From the NCBI GenBank assembly GCA_022749755.1, contig CM040440.1, forward strand, positions 1,883,769 through 1,947,768: a DNA stretch of 64,000 nt, written 5' to 3'. Numbering within the stretch: position 1 is the first letter of the stretch; each line of letters opens with the position of its first letter. The notes under the pieces were generated by a model. That model made no database searches. It saw nothing but the letters and a program-made list of their open reading frames with translations, and had not been told where the DNA came from. Shown piece after piece: positions 63,101 through 64,000 of the stretch. Source of the DNA: Azadirachta indica. Its lineage: Eukaryota; Streptophyta; Magnoliopsida; Sapindales; Meliaceae. Made by a program: the position numbers and the translations under genes.

Positions 63101-64000
63101 CTTATCCATTCACAGAACATAACAAAAAGATCGAAAAGAAGAACACCATTGGAAAAGCAATAGAGCATGAGGAAAAGGGGTAAAGATCAGTAAGAGAAAA
63201 ATTAACCTGTTGCAATGGAATCCGGAGTCCTTGTCATTTTGACAAATTCCTTTCCACTTTGATGGAATTGGTCCCAACCCTTCATCACCAAAGCTTTTCG
63301 ATTCAGGCCATACACCTAACCCAACTCAAAGAATGTCAAACCTGACAGTGAAATATATTAAAGCATAAAATATAATAGCATTTCACAGTTTCTATGTAAA
63401 ATTAAGTTACTACAGATTTTTTTTTTAAAGGGGGTCCATCCCAATACAAATCTAGAAACCAATTATTTAAAGAACTAATGAGACCGATGAAAATTAGAGT
63501 GGTCAACTTTATACAATATTGGTTTATGATTATTATTAACATAAATTTCAATTTTCTTAGTCATATCGTGATGAAAATTTTTTTCCTTCATTGCATAAAT
63601 AAAGTCAACGATCCAAACTCCTATTTGAATTATTTTATAAGTGTATTAGATCCAGTGTGATGGTCACGTAGATTATTTCTAGGGATAAAGTTGACTGAAT
63701 AATAAAATAAAATTTAAAAAAAAAAAAAAAAAAAAGAGAACTTACCAGTGTCAAGATTTCCAATAATGGTATCTTTACCATATCTTGCCTTATTCCAGAT
63801 AGAGTTTGAAGGAACTCTGCCATTATGCTCGAGCCCGAGAAAATCCCACGAATGAGTTGTGTGCAATTTTCTTCCCTGGTTCAAGAAAACTGACACCACT
63901 TTTGGATGTTCTGCAATACGCAATGGAATCAATTCCCGGTTACAAATCAAGAAGGAGATGAATGAAAACAGAGGAGCAAAGGTAGGTTCTGTAATTTAAT
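60156..64000 (-). CDS. SBT5-type subtilisin-like serine protease, partial (N-terminal exons beyond the right edge)
   Basis: Secreted plant subtilase (S8) of the SBT5/AIR3-like group. It cleaves proteins in the cell wall or apoplast. Exons in minus-strand order carry: the end of the I9 prodomain ([20 protein letters not shown], exon from 63911); the catalytic Asp ([17 protein letters not shown]); IPSKWKGIC; the His exon ([20 protein letters not shown]); the oxyanion Asn ([20 protein letters not shown]); a PA-domain segment ([40 protein letters not shown]); [40 protein letters not shown]; the catalytic Ser ([20 protein letters not shown]); and an Fn3-like C-terminus ([20 protein letters not shown]) to a TGA at 60156. 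No frame break was found in the visible exons. Signal peptide and most of the prodomain lie outside the window. Confidence 0.88.

Overview
The window is nuclear DNA of a flowering plant. Its genes are intron-rich with GT-AG borders, its intergenic DNA is AT-rich, and the proteins are plant-specific (an FPA-like SPOC protein, CAX exchanger, plastid ADP-glucose pyrophosphorylase small subunit, CYP724-type P450 and SBT5-type subtilases). It is a eudicot; a Citrus/Sapindales source is my guess and is not provable from the sequence.

Layout. 1-2637 (+): 3' part of an UNC-13/DUF810 (MUN-domain) gene. 4344-11881 (-): FPA-like RRM/SPOC RNA-binding protein with a 3.9 kb intron. 12.5-22.1 kb (-): a tandem array of nine copies of a small single-exon gene family I do not recognise. 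Its members have one transmembrane segment, a charged linker and a Cys/Gly-rich tail. Only two copies are plainly intact, and a tenth intact copy lies at 40.0 kb on the + strand. 23028-25430 (-): CAX2/5-type cation/H+ exchanger. 26.1-26.5 kb (-): broken paralogue of the gene at 31.8 kb. 28.2-30.3 kb (+): PHD plus MYB/SANT protein. 31785-32417 (+): small protein with a GARP-like helix. 34.6-42.2 kb (+): a second tandem array of about eight copies of a two-exon secreted-peptide precursor. Two copies are intact, the rest are broken, and a conserved W-box-containing block lies upstream of most of them. 42839-45550 (-): ADP-glucose pyrophosphorylase small subunit. 45.6-51.2 kb: gene-poor. 51201-54040 (+): CYP724-like P450, intact except for one extra base in the heme-binding exon. 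54.6-64 kb: an SBT5 subtilase cluster with an inverted remnant (+), a full-length pseudogene (-) and a probably functional copy (-) that runs off the right edge.

The housekeeping and developmental genes (UNC13-like, FPA-like, CAX, AGPase, P450) appear to be independent conserved loci. The accessory part is two fast-evolving tandem arrays of short genes, one encoding membrane-anchored Cys/Gly-rich proteins and the other secreted peptides. They interdigitate near 40 kb. Both show birth-and-death evolution, with segmental duplications, stop codons, one-base frameshifts and MITE insertions. These two families are the best candidates for an undescribed system. Any signalling or defence role is inference.
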